64,000 nucleotides of DNA from Lysobacter gummosus (GTDB lineage: Bacteria > Pseudomonadota > Gammaproteobacteria > Xanthomonadales > Xanthomonadaceae), in contig NZ_CP011131.1 of assembly GCF_001442805.1 (NCBI RefSeq), positions 682,001-746,000 on the forward strand, given 5' to 3'. Shown piece by piece: positions 27,779 to 37,138 of this stretch. The notes beneath the pieces are model-generated. The model saw only the letters and a program-made list of their open reading frames with translations, searched no databases and was not told where the DNA came from. Each line of letters begins with the position of its first letter. The stretch's first letter is position 1. A program made the position numbers and the translations under genes.

Positions 27779-28261
27779 TCAGGCGCGCAGATTGACCGCC
27801 AGCAGGCCCAGCACCGACACCCCGATCAATACGAAGTGCAGCAGCTGCACGTTGTCCTGGCGGATGTAGTAGGCGAACCAGCTGCCGCCGAGCAGCATCA
27901 GGAAGCAGGTCGCCATGAATGCGGTCAGTGCCAGATTGGCCAAGGCGATGGGGTCGGCGACGATGCCCGCTCCGGCCAGCGCCGCCGCCGCCGACCACAG
28001 CAGCAGCGCGCTGACGACCTCGGCCGCCAGCACGATGCTCAGCACCGCGCGATGCCAGGCGACGTTATCGACCTTGCGCGATTGCAGCGGCGTCTGGATC
28101 GCCGGCGCCTGGTCCAGCGGCGCCATGCGCATGATCTGGCCGAGCGCGAACACGCCGTTGCGGAAGGCGACGAGGTTGTTGAAGGCGACCACGCTGATCC
28201 ACGAGGCCAGACCGGCGAGGAGGATGAGCTTGAACGACAGCAGGCTGGCGGCGAGGGACAT
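27779..28261 (-). CDS. DUF2165 small membrane protein
   Basis: The 160-residue protein has four membrane segments: FKLILLAGLASWISVVAFNNL, WHRAVLSIVLAAEVVSALLLWSAA, LALTAFMATCFLMLLGGSWFAYYI and LLHFVLIGVSVLGLLAV. This is the DUF2165 pattern of predicted small integral membrane proteins. Function is unknown. The ATG at 28261 is the last one before the first membrane segment; a longer frame upstream runs through a repeat and is not credible. Confidence 0.88.
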   Translation of the reverse strand: MSLAASLLSFKLILLAGLASWISVVAFNNLVAFRNGVFALGQIMRMAPLDQAPAIQTPLQSRKVDNVAWHRAVLSIVLAAEVVSALLLWSAAAALAGAGIVADPIALANLALTAFMATCFLMLLGGSWFAYYIRQDNVQLLHFVLIGVSVLGLLAVNLRA

Positions 28262-28380
28262 GGATGGGCTCCGGAACGTCTGGGCGAGGCCCCGTGCCGG
28301 GCGGCGATTCGGGGTGCATGCTCTATCGACGATCCAGGGGCCGCGTTTGCGACATCCGGAACAAAAGTGTCGCGACTTTT

Positions 28381-28498
28381 TTGTGGGCGGCGCTTGTGTG
28401 GGAGGGGCTTCAGCCCCGGCGCTCTTCGCTCCGCTCGCGATGGGACTTCCCGGGCACCGACCGGAAAGCATCGGGGCTAAAGCCCCTTCCACAAAAGG
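28381..28498. repeat. Dispersed repeat (GTGGGAGGGGCTTCAGCCCC type)
   Basis: Two copies in opposite orientation: TGTGGGAGGGGCTTCAGCCCC on the left and GGGGCTAAAGCCCCTTCCACA on the right, with AAAGCATCGGGG beside the right copy. The same motif recurs at 29750, 36991, 42703 and 55442, always between genes. Confidence 0.85.
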
Positions 28499-28562
28499 TG
28501 GCGAAGCAGCGTAATCGGCGGCCGGACGCGAAGGCGCCGCGAAACGGCGCCCCCGCCAGCGC

Positions 28563-28820
28563 TTACTCGGCGGAGTCGGGCGCCGGCAGCAGGTAATAGG
28601 CCTCGACCTGGCCCTTGTGCTTCATCGTCATCGGGTTGCCGCGGCGATCCAGCGACTTGCCGACCGGCAGGCGCACCCAGCCTTCGCTGATGCAGTATTC
28701 CTCGACGTTGCTGCGCTCCACGCCGTTGAAACGGATGCCGATGCCGCGCTCGAGCACGGACGGGTCGTAGAACGGGCTGCGCGGGTCGTTGGACAGATGG
28801 TCGGGCGGGGTGTCGGTCAT
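28563..28820 (-). CDS. DUF3297 protein
   Basis: The 85-residue cytosolic protein matches DUF3297 end to end: DHLSNDPRSPFYDPSVLERG, IGIRFNGVERSNVEEYCISEG and WVRLPVGKSLDRRGNPMTMK. It is a conserved small protein of unknown function, about 80 residues in most proteobacteria. The ATG at 28820 opens with the usual N-terminal MTDTPPDHLS-like sequence. Confidence 0.94.
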   Translation of the reverse strand: MTDTPPDHLSNDPRSPFYDPSVLERGIGIRFNGVERSNVEEYCISEGWVRLPVGKSLDRRGNPMTMKHKGQVEAYYLLPAPDSAE

Positions 28821-29028
28821 GGTGGCGCTCTAGCGAAGACGGATACGGCGGGACGGAGGCGGGCGCGGTCGGTCGCGGGGACCGCCCGGCGCGGCGCCTA
28901 GGATACGCGGGCCCGGCGGCAGGGCCCAGCCCGGGCGGGCCCGGGCGCCCGCGCCGAGGCACCGGTGGCATCGACGGGCGGCGCCACCGGCGGCAGAATC
29001 CTTCCGTCGCTCCATACGGGCCGTGCTT

Positions 29029-29727
29029 ATGAAGATCGTGGCGAGCTGCTTATTGGCGCTGTCGGCGCTGGCGTGGTCGGCGCCTGCGCCGGCGCAGTTG
29101 GTCGATATCGACGGCGGGCGTTTCCATGTCGCCGGCTTCGGCCGCGTGGCCTGGCAGCCGGACCTGTTTGAACTGGCGTTCACCGTGGTCAGCCAGGGCG
29201 ACGACGCGCGCGGCGCGCGCGAGCGGCATCTGCCGGCGGTGGCGGCGGTGCGGCGCATCGTCGAGGCCCAGCGCGCGGCCTTGAGCGAGCAATCCGAAGA
29301 CGCGCCGCGCCTGCAGGTCCGCGAAGGCGAGGGCGGGCGCGCGACGCATCGTTTCGATACCCGCTTCGTGCTGCGTGTGCGCGGCGCCGATGCGGTGGCC
29401 TTGCTGCAGCAGCAACTGGCCGATGCCGGCGTCGCGGCGTTCGAACTGCGGCCGCTGTCCGAGCGTTTGCCGCAGTACGGCGATGAGGCGCGGCGGCAGG
29501 CGTTGCGCGACGCCAAGCGCAAGGCGGAACTGATCGCCGGCGAAATGGGCTGGAAGCTGACGGGCGCGACCGCGGTGAAATTCCAGGACGAGCGGCCTTG
29601 GTGGCTGCCGCAGACGCCAACGGCGCGGCAATACGAGGCGCGCGCTTACAACTATGCGGCCGAGGCGCCGGCGCAGAGCGGCGAGGTGACTTCGCAGGTG
29701 GATGTGGAGTATGCGTACAAGCGGTGA
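29029..29727 (+). CDS. SIMPL-domain periplasmic protein
   Basis: The 232-residue protein has a Sec signal (MKIVASCLLALSALAWSAPAPAQ). The SIMPL (DUF541) fold follows: FHVAGFGRVAWQPDLFELAFTVVSQGDDARGARERHL at the start and RRQALRDAKRKAELIAGEMGWKL near the end, a classic SIMPL helix. Members such as BP26 form periplasmic or outer-membrane channels-like assemblies in pathogens and are stress related in E. coli YggE. The ATG at 29029 is preferred over the GTG at 29023. Confidence 0.9.
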   Translation: MKIVASCLLALSALAWSAPAPAQLVDIDGGRFHVAGFGRVAWQPDLFELAFTVVSQGDDARGARERHLPAVAAVRRIVEAQRAALSEQSEDAPRLQVREGEGGRATHRFDTRFVLRVRGADAVALLQQQLADAGVAAFELRPLSERLPQYGDEARRQALRDAKRKAELIAGEMGWKLTGATAVKFQDERPWWLPQTPTARQYEARAYNYAAEAPAQSGEVTSQVDVEYAYKR

Positions 29728-29749
29728 TTTCCGAGGATGGTGTGTCGCG

Positions 29750-29800
29750 ATCCGAGCGGAAGGCATCGGGCCTGAAGGCCCTCCCACAAAAGACTTCGTG
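29750..29800. repeat. Dispersed repeat copy (GGCCTGAAGGCCCTCCCACA)
   Basis: A single copy of the intergenic element, oriented opposite to the left copy at 28381: CATCGGGCCTGAAGGCCCTCCCACAAAAG. It lies between the SIMPL and lactonase genes. Confidence 0.8.
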
Positions 29801-29923
29801 GCCGCGATTGCGCCCGAACCGATGCGAACTTCGCACCGGCATCGCATCGCGCGGCATCGGCGCTTGGTCATCGGCGCGGATTGATGCAGGATCGAGCCTC
29901 GCGCCGACCCACCGGAACCGACG

Positions 29924-31111
29924 ATGACTTTGCGATCCACCCTGCTTGCCTGGAGCCTGATCATGACTTCGACCTTCGCCGCCGACGCGGGCGCCGCCCG
30001 GCCCACCGATGCCGCGCCGACGGAATTGCTGATCGGCTGCTACACCGGCCCGGCCTGCAAGGGCATCGGCCGTTACCGCTTCGACGCCGCGCGCGGGCAG
30101 GTCGGCGCCGAGCCGGTGGAAGTGATCGAGACCGATAATCCGTCGTGGTTCACTTTCTCGCCCGACGGTTCGATCTTGTACGCGGTCAACGAGAACGGCG
30201 CGCAGTCGGCCGATCCGGTCGGTCGCGTCAGCAGCTTCGCCCTGGGCCGCGGCGATGCGCGCACGCAGCGCTTGTCGCAGGTCGGCAGCCTCGGCGACGA
30301 GCCCGCGCACGCGGCGACCAGCCGCGACGGGCGCTATCTGTTCGTCGCGAATTATTCCGTCAACGCCACGCCGGGCGGGACGCTCACAGTGCTGCCGATC
30401 GACGCGCAAGGCCGACTGCAGCCGGCGGTGCAGGTGTTGACCCATCGCGCCAGCCAGGCCGATCGCGAACGTCAGCTCTCCACCCACGTGCACGCCGCGG
30501 TGCCGTCGCCGGACGGGCGTTATCTGTACGCGGCCGACCTGGGCGCGGACAAGCTCTATGCCTATCGCTACGATCCCGCGCACAGCGCCGAACGCCCGCT
30601 GCAGGCCGCGTCCACGCCGTACCTGGAATTGCCGGCCGGCAGCGGCCCGCGCCATCTGTTGTTCGACGCGAGCGGACGGCATGCGTATCTGACTTTGGAA
30701 ATGAGCGGCGAAGTGGTGGTGCTGGACTACGAGGACGGCCGCCTGCAGGCGGTGCAGACCGTGGCGCTCGACCCGGGCCGCACGCAGGGCAACGCCGCCG
30801 CGGCGCTGCATCTGTCCGCTGACGGCCGCTTCCTGTACGCCAGCAATCGCGGCGAAGACAACCACATCGCGGTGTACGCGGTCGACGCCGGCAGCGGCCG
30901 GCTGAGCGCGTTGCAGCGCCGCGACAGCGAAGGCCGCGGCCCGCGCGAATTCGCGCTGTCGCCGGACGGGCGCTTCGTGGTGGTGACCAATCAGCACAGC
31001 AATACGCTGCGGGTGATCGAGCGCGATCCGCGCGACGGCAAACTCGGTAAGACGGTGCAGTCGATGGCGATGGCATCGCCTTCGGATGTGAAGTTCGTTC
31101 CGGCGCGTTGA
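29924..31111 (+). CDS. Secreted lactonase-family beta-propeller (6-phosphogluconolactonase type)
   Basis: The 395-residue protein starts with a signal peptide (LLAWSLIMTSTFAADAGA). The seven-bladed Lactonase fold (PF10282-like) follows, with blade motifs SWFTFSPDGSILYAVNE, SRDGRYLFVANYS, SPDGRYLYAADLGADKLYAY, HLSADGRFLYASNRGEDNHI and LSPDGRFVVVTNQHSNTL. Cytosolic relatives (Pgl) hydrolyse 6-phosphogluconolactone; a periplasmic one like this probably acts on another lactone or carbohydrate. The substrate is unknown. Confidence 0.9.
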   Translation: MTLRSTLLAWSLIMTSTFAADAGAARPTDAAPTELLIGCYTGPACKGIGRYRFDAARGQVGAEPVEVIETDNPSWFTFSPDGSILYAVNENGAQSADPVGRVSSFALGRGDARTQRLSQVGSLGDEPAHAATSRDGRYLFVANYSVNATPGGTLTVLPIDAQGRLQPAVQVLTHRASQADRERQLSTHVHAAVPSPDGRYLYAADLGADKLYAYRYDPAHSAERPLQAASTPYLELPAGSGPRHLLFDASGRHAYLTLEMSGEVVVLDYEDGRLQAVQTVALDPGRTQGNAAAALHLSADGRFLYASNRGEDNHIAVYAVDAGSGRLSALQRRDSEGRGPREFALSPDGRFVVVTNQHSNTLRVIERDPRDGKLGKTVQSMAMASPSDVKFVPAR

Positions 31112-31342
31112 GTCGGCAGGTTCGAGCGGCGCGCCGACTGGATGAATTCAGTCGGCGCGCTTGCGTCACTGTAGTTGGGTCGATGCGGCTCACGCCTTTG
31201 CAACACTCGGCGGGCTAGGCTTACCGCCGCGATGCCGTCGCTCACGCGCGCGCCGTCGCACAACGCAGCATCCCACCGCCCCGGGTTGAGCGCTCGCCCG
31301 CGTTGGCGTGCAATGCGGCCTTATCCCCATCAGGAGTGCGGC

Positions 31343-32371
31343 ATGGAACATCGTTATCTCGGCGCGTCCGGCCTGCGCGTGCCCGTGTTGAGTTTCGGCA
31401 CCGGTACCTTCGGTGGCGAGGGCGACTTCTTCAAGGCCTGGGGCCAGACCGACGTGGCCGGCGCGCGGCGTCTGCTCGACGTCGCCATCGATGCCGGCGT
31501 CAATCTGTTCGACAGCGCCGACATCTATTCCAACGGCGCGGCCGAATCGATTCTCGGCGAAGCGATCAAGGGCCGGCCGCGCGACAGCCTGCTGATCTCG
31601 ACCAAGGCCACGTTCCGTTTCGGCGATGGCGAGAACGAAGTCGGTTCCTCGCGCTATCACCTGATCCGTTCCGTCGATGCCGCGCTCAAGCGCCTGGGCA
31701 CGGACTACATCGATCTGTTCCAACTGCACGGCTTCGATGCGCGCACGCCGATCGAGGAAACCTTGTCCACGCTGGACGATCTGGTACGCGCCGGCAAGCT
31801 GCGTTATCTGGGCGTATCGAATTTCTCCGGCTGGCATCTGATGAAGTCGCTGGCGGTCGCGCAACGCTACGGTTGGTCGCGTTACGTCGCGCATCAGGCG
31901 TATTACTCGCTGATCGGCCGCGATTACGAGTGGGAGCTGATGCCGTTGGCGCTGGATCAGGGCGTGGGCGCGGTGGTGTGGAGCCCGCTGGGCTGGGGCC
32001 GCCTGACCGGCAAGATCCGCCGCGGCCAGCCGTTGCCGGAAACCAGCCGTCTGCATGTCACCGGCGACATGGGGCCGCCGGTGCAGGATGAGTATCTGTA
32101 CAAGGTGGTCGATGCGCTAGACGAAGTCGCGCAGGAGACCGGCAAGACGATTCCGCAGATCGCGCTGAACTGGTTGTTGCAGCGGCCGACGGTGGCGACG
32201 GTGGTGATCGGGGCGCGCAACGAGGAGCAGCTCAAGCAGAACCTGGGCGCGGTGGGTTGGAATCTGACGGCCGAGCAGGTCGCCAGGCTCGATGCGGCAA
32301 GCGCGACGGCGAAGGCGTATCCGTACTGGCACCAGAGCGGGTTCGGCGAGCGCAATCCTTCGCCGGTGTGA
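31343..32371 (+). CDS. Aldo/keto reductase
   Basis: The 342-residue NADPH-dependent oxidoreductase has the AKR active site: Asp in NLFDSADIYSNG with Tyr three residues on, Lys in ISTKATFRF and His in FQLHGFD. The cofactor-binding end is IALNWLLQRPTVATVVIGARNEEQLKQNL. It is of the YghZ/Tas-like group that reduces aldehydes and methylglyoxal-type compounds. The ATG at 31343 has an AGGAG site eight bases upstream. A strong terminator follows. Confidence 0.94.
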   Translation: MEHRYLGASGLRVPVLSFGTGTFGGEGDFFKAWGQTDVAGARRLLDVAIDAGVNLFDSADIYSNGAAESILGEAIKGRPRDSLLISTKATFRFGDGENEVGSSRYHLIRSVDAALKRLGTDYIDLFQLHGFDARTPIEETLSTLDDLVRAGKLRYLGVSNFSGWHLMKSLAVAQRYGWSRYVAHQAYYSLIGRDYEWELMPLALDQGVGAVVWSPLGWGRLTGKIRRGQPLPETSRLHVTGDMGPPVQDEYLYKVVDALDEVAQETGKTIPQIALNWLLQRPTVATVVIGARNEEQLKQNLGAVGWNLTAEQVARLDAASATAKAYPYWHQSGFGERNPSPV

Positions 32372-32441
32372 GTTTGGGTCGGAGTGGCGCGGCGATGCTT
32401 TTCGCTCAGATCATTTCGCCTTAGCGCCCCGCCAACAAACA

Positions 32442-32468
32442 AAAACGCCCGGCCAGGCCGGGCGTTTT
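32442..32468. terminator. Bidirectional intrinsic terminator
   Basis: A perfect palindrome AAAACGCCCGGCC-A-GGCCGGGCGTTTT lies between the convergent aldo/keto reductase and the 707-residue protein gene. GC-rich stem with T-tails on both strands. Confidence 0.93.
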
Positions 32469-32494
32469 CGCAAACATGGAAATGGCCGCTGACT

Positions 32495-34618
32495 TCAGCC
32501 GGCATCCTGCATCTTGAAGGTCCCAGGCAGCGCCGTATTGCGCTGATCGCCCCACATCATCATCGACACGAAGTCCTCGCAGCCGGCCTGGCCGCTGCGC
32601 GAGATCGCGGCGAACACTTCGTCCGGCGTCTTGGCGATGGCGATCTGCTCGGTCACATCGTTCGGGAACGGCGTCACCCGCCCGGAGTCGAGATCGCGCA
32701 GACGCTCGCCGCCGTGCTCCTCGCCGCCCAGGTTGCCCACGCTCTGGCGGGCGCGGTCGCGCAGCGACATCAGATTCGAATCGGTGAACTCGAACTGCAG
32801 GTGCTGATCGCCGTCGAACTTCTTGTTGAGTTCGCCGGGGTGATAGGCCGAGTTGAAGTACGAAGCGGCGACATCGCTGGTGTTGGGCAGCACCAGGGTC
32901 CACTGGGTGGAGTCCTTCACCGGCTTGCCGTCGGCGCCGACCTGGAACTGCACGTCGGTGGTCTGGCCCATCGACTGGTAGCTGTTGGTCTGATCGACCG
33001 TGCCGTCCTGCCAAACGTTGCGGGTGATGGTGAGCTGGCTGCTGTTGCCGATGCCCATCGACACCGGGCCCAGGTCGATACCCAGGCGCGCGGCATGCTC
33101 GGCGTTGAACACCTCGGTGGTGCCCGAACGCTGCACGCCCGGCGGGTTCCAGTCCGGCACTTTGCCGCCGCTCATGAACGTCTGGTAGGCGTCGCGGCCT
33201 TCCTGCGTCGACAAGTCGATGCGCGCGGTCTGCAGCGAGCGGGTTTCGCTGCTGGTCTCCACGCTCAGGCCGACCGAATACGAACCGACCTTGCCCAGGC
33301 CGAACATGGTCGCGTTCTCCACGGTCTCCATGGGGCCTGCGTAGACCTCCACCACCGAGCCTTCCATCTTGCGCACGCCGAAGCCGGCGCCTTCGAGTTC
33401 GGTGTGAGTGCCGCCGATGCCGACATAGGATTTGAAGTTGAGCGCGAAGTCCGAACCGGTAAGGTTCTGGCCGCGCATCAGGACCGAGGCGCCCTCGGGC
33501 ATGGCCAACGGATCCAGCGGGTTCGGCATGGCGGTGGTATCGCCGTTGTCGAGCCGCGCGCCCTGCTGCGGCGCCACCGTCGCTTCGTAGCTCAGGCGGC
33601 TGCCCTCGAATCCGGTGATGTGGCCGGAGATCGGCAGTCCCTTGACCACATTCTTGAGCAGCTTGGAGTTGTCGACCAGCTCTTTCACGTCCGGCGGCAC
33701 CCGGCCGAGCAGGTCGGCGATGCCGTAGAGCTTCTGCAGCGGCGTCTTGCCCAGGTCGGCGCCGGCTTCGGCCTGCACCTGCACCGAGGCCTTGAACTGC
33801 TGGGTCTTCTGGAAGTCCACGCCGGTCTGCACGTCCGACAGCTCGACCTTGCCTTCGACGGTGACGCCGGCGTTGACCCGCGCGGGAATGAACGAGGGCG
33901 TGCCCACGCCGGCCACCGGCATCTGGTAGCTCACCGCGGTGCCGGGGTTGATCGCGTAGGACAGCACGTCCGGCGGCATCAGCTTGAGCAGCTCGTAACC
34001 GGAGGCGATCTGTTCCGGCGTCGCATTCACCGGCAACTGCACGCCGAGGGTGTCCAGCGCGGTGCGCATGGTCTGCGGCGGAAGCGCGGACACCTGCGCC
34101 GGGTCGGCGGTGGTCTTCTGGGCGGTCAGGTAGGCCGGCACCTGCGTCGGCTGGTCGGTGGCCTCGCCGACGATGCGCTGCAATTCCTTGACGTAAGGAT
34201 TGCTGTTGAACGCATCGCGCGACTGCTGGTACTCGTAATTGGCGGTGGCGCCGTTCAGGCCGCTGTTGCGGTAGTCGTCGAGCTGGGGCTCCATCCGGTC
34301 CAGCGCCGCCTGCGCTTCGGTGCGGCGGGTGTTGTTGAACTCGGTGACGCGCGGCTGGTAGATCGAGTTGTAGACCTCCGAGGGCATGCTCGAAGACAGG
34401 TCGCTGTTCTTGGGCAGCGGCAGGCCGTGGATCGAGCGCACCGCTTCTTCCGGGGTCTTGGCTTCTTTCGGCGGCGGCGGCGGCGGGGGCGGAGGCGGCG
34501 GGGGCGGCGGTTCCGGCGGCGGCGCCTGCGGGGCCTTGGCGGCATCGAGAATGGCCTGCCGGTCTTCCGGCGGCAGATTGCGCAGAAGCTGGTAATTGAC
34601 GCCGTCGATGCCGCTCAT
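32495..34618 (-). CDS. Unrecognised 707-residue protein with polyproline run
   Basis: No family is recognised. From the N-terminus I see: a short helix (YQLLRNLPPEDRQAILDAAK), a proline-rich linker with 14 consecutive Pro near residues 36-49, a helical region (residues about 60-230), and then a long beta-rich part with repeated strand patterns (VNAGVTVEGKVELSDVQTGV, FKASVQVQAEAGADLG, VGSYSVGLSVETSSETRS). There is no signal peptide or membrane segment. The size, linker and beta-rich body suggest a secreted or surface-assembled protein exported by a specialised system, but nothing proves it. It is divergent from the amidase gene. Confidence 0.8.
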   Translation of the reverse strand: MSGIDGVNYQLLRNLPPEDRQAILDAAKAPQAPPPEPPPPPPPPPPPPPPKEAKTPEEAVRSIHGLPLPKNSDLSSSMPSEVYNSIYQPRVTEFNNTRRTEAQAALDRMEPQLDDYRNSGLNGATANYEYQQSRDAFNSNPYVKELQRIVGEATDQPTQVPAYLTAQKTTADPAQVSALPPQTMRTALDTLGVQLPVNATPEQIASGYELLKLMPPDVLSYAINPGTAVSYQMPVAGVGTPSFIPARVNAGVTVEGKVELSDVQTGVDFQKTQQFKASVQVQAEAGADLGKTPLQKLYGIADLLGRVPPDVKELVDNSKLLKNVVKGLPISGHITGFEGSRLSYEATVAPQQGARLDNGDTTAMPNPLDPLAMPEGASVLMRGQNLTGSDFALNFKSYVGIGGTHTELEGAGFGVRKMEGSVVEVYAGPMETVENATMFGLGKVGSYSVGLSVETSSETRSLQTARIDLSTQEGRDAYQTFMSGGKVPDWNPPGVQRSGTTEVFNAEHAARLGIDLGPVSMGIGNSSQLTITRNVWQDGTVDQTNSYQSMGQTTDVQFQVGADGKPVKDSTQWTLVLPNTSDVAASYFNSAYHPGELNKKFDGDQHLQFEFTDSNLMSLRDRARQSVGNLGGEEHGGERLRDLDSGRVTPFPNDVTEQIAIAKTPDEVFAAISRSGQAGCEDFVSMMMWGDQRNTALPGTFKMQDAG

Positions 34619-34987
34619 TGCTGATCCCTCGTCGTGGGTAGGCGGGCGCCCCGAAGCGCCCAGACCGTCACGATAAGAGTGCGCGTTCAGCTAGGGAACT
34701 GGGGCCAACCCTAGACCTGTCCAGCGCCGCCAGCGCCCGTCGCGCCTGCATGTCCGGCCTTGCGCCAGACCGCGGCCCAGCCCGCGCAACCGGCCGAAAC
34801 CATGACGCGGCGCACCGCGACCGCCCCGCGGCCATGCCCGGATTCGCCGCAGCGCGCATTCCCCGGGTGACCCCGGTCGCGGAACCGAAAACCGGTGCCG
34901 CAAACCCGGCCCGACAGCACTTGCCAGTCAAACAAATGCAGTACAAAAGCCGCGCGGGAATTTTTAATTCTCATGGGGAAAACAAAT
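34619..34987. other. Divergent promoter region
   Basis: Between the 707-residue protein and the amidase. The last 70 bases before the amidase are strikingly AT-rich for this genome and probably hold its promoter and leader; I cannot define the -35/-10 boxes with confidence. No other feature is seen. Confidence 0.5.
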
Positions 34988-36907
34988 ATGAACGAATATT
35001 CCGTCCGCCAGTCGGACCGCCGTCAGCCGTGGTTGTCGCCGTTATCGTTCGCCTTGATCGCCGTATTGAGCCTCGCCGCTTCGGCCGCCCAGGCCCAGGC
35101 CGCGCCGGAGGACCGGGCCCTGGCCCAGCGCCTGCAGATCGAAGAATCGCTGGCGCGGGTCGATCGCCAGCTCTACGCCGGTTATTTCCGCCAGGCCTAC
35201 GCCCGTTATCCCTCGATTCCGGCCGGTACCCTGGAATCGGTGGCGTATGTCATGAGCCGTTGGCAGCACCTGCGTCCGCAGACCGTGGCCTACGGCGAGC
35301 AGCACCAGCACATGCCGCAGGCCTACGGCGTCATGGGCCTGTACCACGGCGAAGGCTTCGCCGATCAGGTCGGCGAGGGCGCGCGCCTGCTCGGCGTGCC
35401 GGTCGCGCGCGTGCAGCGCGATCCGCTCAGCAACATCCTGGCGGCCGCGGCCTTGCTCGATCGCGAACTGCGCGCCGACGGCGTGAACGCCAAGTCTCCG
35501 GTCGAAGCCACCCGCGCCGCTCTGGAGCGCTATGCCGGCTTCGCCCGCGGCCAGGACAAGAGCGCGGTGCAGTCGCACGCCCGCGCCAGCTTCGCCTTCG
35601 ATGTGCTGTTGGCGCAGGACAAGGGCGTCAACGATCGCGGCATCGTCGTTCCCGAACGCGCAGTGGCCTTCGAGCGCGCGTTCGATGCACGCACCCTGGT
35701 GCGGTTGCGCGCGCCGTTCGTGCGGCTGGACGTGGCCCGCGACCGCGTCGAAGCCGGTCGCCTGAATTCCAGGCAGGGCGATGCGTTCGCGATCGATCCG
35801 CTCAGCGAAACCCTGCAGGCGCCGGTGTCGGCCGCGGCCGACGAAAAGAGCACCGACTACCCGCCGGCGCTGTGGGTCGCATCGCCCTATCACCACGCGC
35901 GCACGTCTTACGACTCGGTGACCATCCACACGATGCAGGGCTATTACGCCGGCAGCATCTCCTGGTTCCAGAACAATCCCAACAGCGTCAGCGCGCATTA
36001 CCTGATCCGCAGCTCCGACGGCCAGATCACCCAGATGGTGCGCGAGAACCGCGCCGCCCATCACGTCGGCGTGCATAACAACACCACGCTGGGCATCGAG
36101 CACGAAGGCTTCATCAACAACGCCAGCTGGTACACGGCCGCGATGTACAACGCCTCGGCCGCGCTGACCCGCCACTTCTGCGCGACCTACAGCGCGATCA
36201 GCTGCGCCAGCGCGTTCCGCGGCCCGGCCGGCAGCGGCATCAACGTGTTGCCGACCAGCGTCAAGGTCAAGGGCCATCAGCACTACAGCAGCCAGACCCA
36301 TACCGATCCGGGCATCAACTGGGATTGGGCGCGTTATTACACCCTGCTCAACCCGGGCAACCCGCCCGGCGGCGGCAGCGTGATCGACAGCTTCGAAAGC
36401 ACGGTCGGCCACTTCGACACGTCGCCGGCGTATTCGGGCAGCACCACCGGCATTTCGACTGCGTCGCTGAGCGAGCGCAACTGCACCACGCGCAAGAACG
36501 GCGAGTGCTCGCTGCGGGTATTGCTGAAGGACGACACCGCCAGCGCCAACGCCTGGGCGGTGCGCCTGTTGTCGGCCAGCGGCAATCCGGCCAGCAACGC
36601 CAACCTGACCCGCGCCAACGGCAAGGTCGGTTTCTGGGTCTACACCGGCGCCACCGGCCTGAGCGCGGCGATCGGCATCGACGACAGCGACGGCACCGAG
36701 CGCTCGCTGAGCCGCGCGATTCCGGCCGATACCTGGACCTATCTGGAGTGGAGTCTGACCGACGATGCGCAATGGGACGCGTGGGTGGGCGGCGCCAACG
36801 GCGCGATCACCGCCGCCACGGTGAAGCTCGATGCGGTGTGGTTCTACCGCGACCAGACCGCGTTCGACGTCAACCTGTATCTCGACGATGTGCAAGTGAA
36901 AAACTGA
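34988..36907 (+). CDS. Secreted N-acetylmuramoyl-L-alanine amidase with degenerate lysozyme-like domain and C-terminal binding domain
   Basis: The 639-residue protein cuts the bond between muramic acid and the stem peptide. After a signal peptide (residues 16-36) it has a helical lysozyme/SLT-like domain (about 60-165: AYGVMGLYHGEG, DPLSNILAAAALLDREL). There the catalytic Glu position is Met89 (AYVMSRW), so that domain probably only binds glycan. The amidase_2 domain (about 300-455) has zinc ligands His313 (TIHTMQG), His429 and Asp439 (GHQHYSSQTHTDPG, AmpD spacing). Residues about 463-639 form a beta-sandwich domain shared with the next gene. GGGGAA precedes the ATG at 34988. It opens a three-gene lytic group. 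Confidence 0.9.
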   Translation: MNEYSVRQSDRRQPWLSPLSFALIAVLSLAASAAQAQAAPEDRALAQRLQIEESLARVDRQLYAGYFRQAYARYPSIPAGTLESVAYVMSRWQHLRPQTVAYGEQHQHMPQAYGVMGLYHGEGFADQVGEGARLLGVPVARVQRDPLSNILAAAALLDRELRADGVNAKSPVEATRAALERYAGFARGQDKSAVQSHARASFAFDVLLAQDKGVNDRGIVVPERAVAFERAFDARTLVRLRAPFVRLDVARDRVEAGRLNSRQGDAFAIDPLSETLQAPVSAAADEKSTDYPPALWVASPYHHARTSYDSVTIHTMQGYYAGSISWFQNNPNSVSAHYLIRSSDGQITQMVRENRAAHHVGVHNNTTLGIEHEGFINNASWYTAAMYNASAALTRHFCATYSAISCASAFRGPAGSGINVLPTSVKVKGHQHYSSQTHTDPGINWDWARYYTLLNPGNPPGGGSVIDSFESTVGHFDTSPAYSGSTTGISTASLSERNCTTRKNGECSLRVLLKDDTASANAWAVRLLSASGNPASNANLTRANGKVGFWVYTGATGLSAAIGIDDSDGTERSLSRAIPADTWTYLEWSLTDDAQWDAWVGGANGAITAATVKLDAVWFYRDQTAFDVNLYLDDVQVKN

Positions 36908-36990
36908 GGGGCGGGCGCGCAGGCCGCAATCCCGCAGCGGCCTGCGCGCTTTTTCTTGTCATCGGACCAACTCGGACGGGTTTCAATCCT

Positions 36991-37088
36991 TTGGTGGCAG
37001 GGCCCTTCAGGCCCGATGCTTTTCGCTCAGACCTCACGCAATCACAGCTGCAGACAGCGTCGCGCCTGAAGATCCTCCTACAAAAAAC
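36991..37088. repeat. Inverted pair of dispersed GTGGGAGGG-type repeats
   Basis: The left copy (GGCAGGGCCCTTCAGGCCCGATGCTTTTCGCTCAG) and a diverged right copy in reverse (CGCGCCTGAAGATCCTCCTACAAAAAA) lie between the amidase and SpoIID-like genes. The separation may mean that the latter has its own promoter. Confidence 0.75.
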
Positions 37089-37138
37089 TTCGTACATCGC
37101 AGCGAACAGGCCGGACCAAACGACAGGGGGAAACACCG

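Noticed and set aside
27779..28492. A longer version of the DUF2165 protein starting at 28492
   Set aside because: The extra 77 residues are translated from the dispersed repeat at 28381-28498.
32384..34624. A 746-codon frame on the + strand across the 707-residue protein
   Set aside because: It is an antisense shadow. The minus-strand frame has normal amino-acid composition and a start directly at the divergent promoter region.
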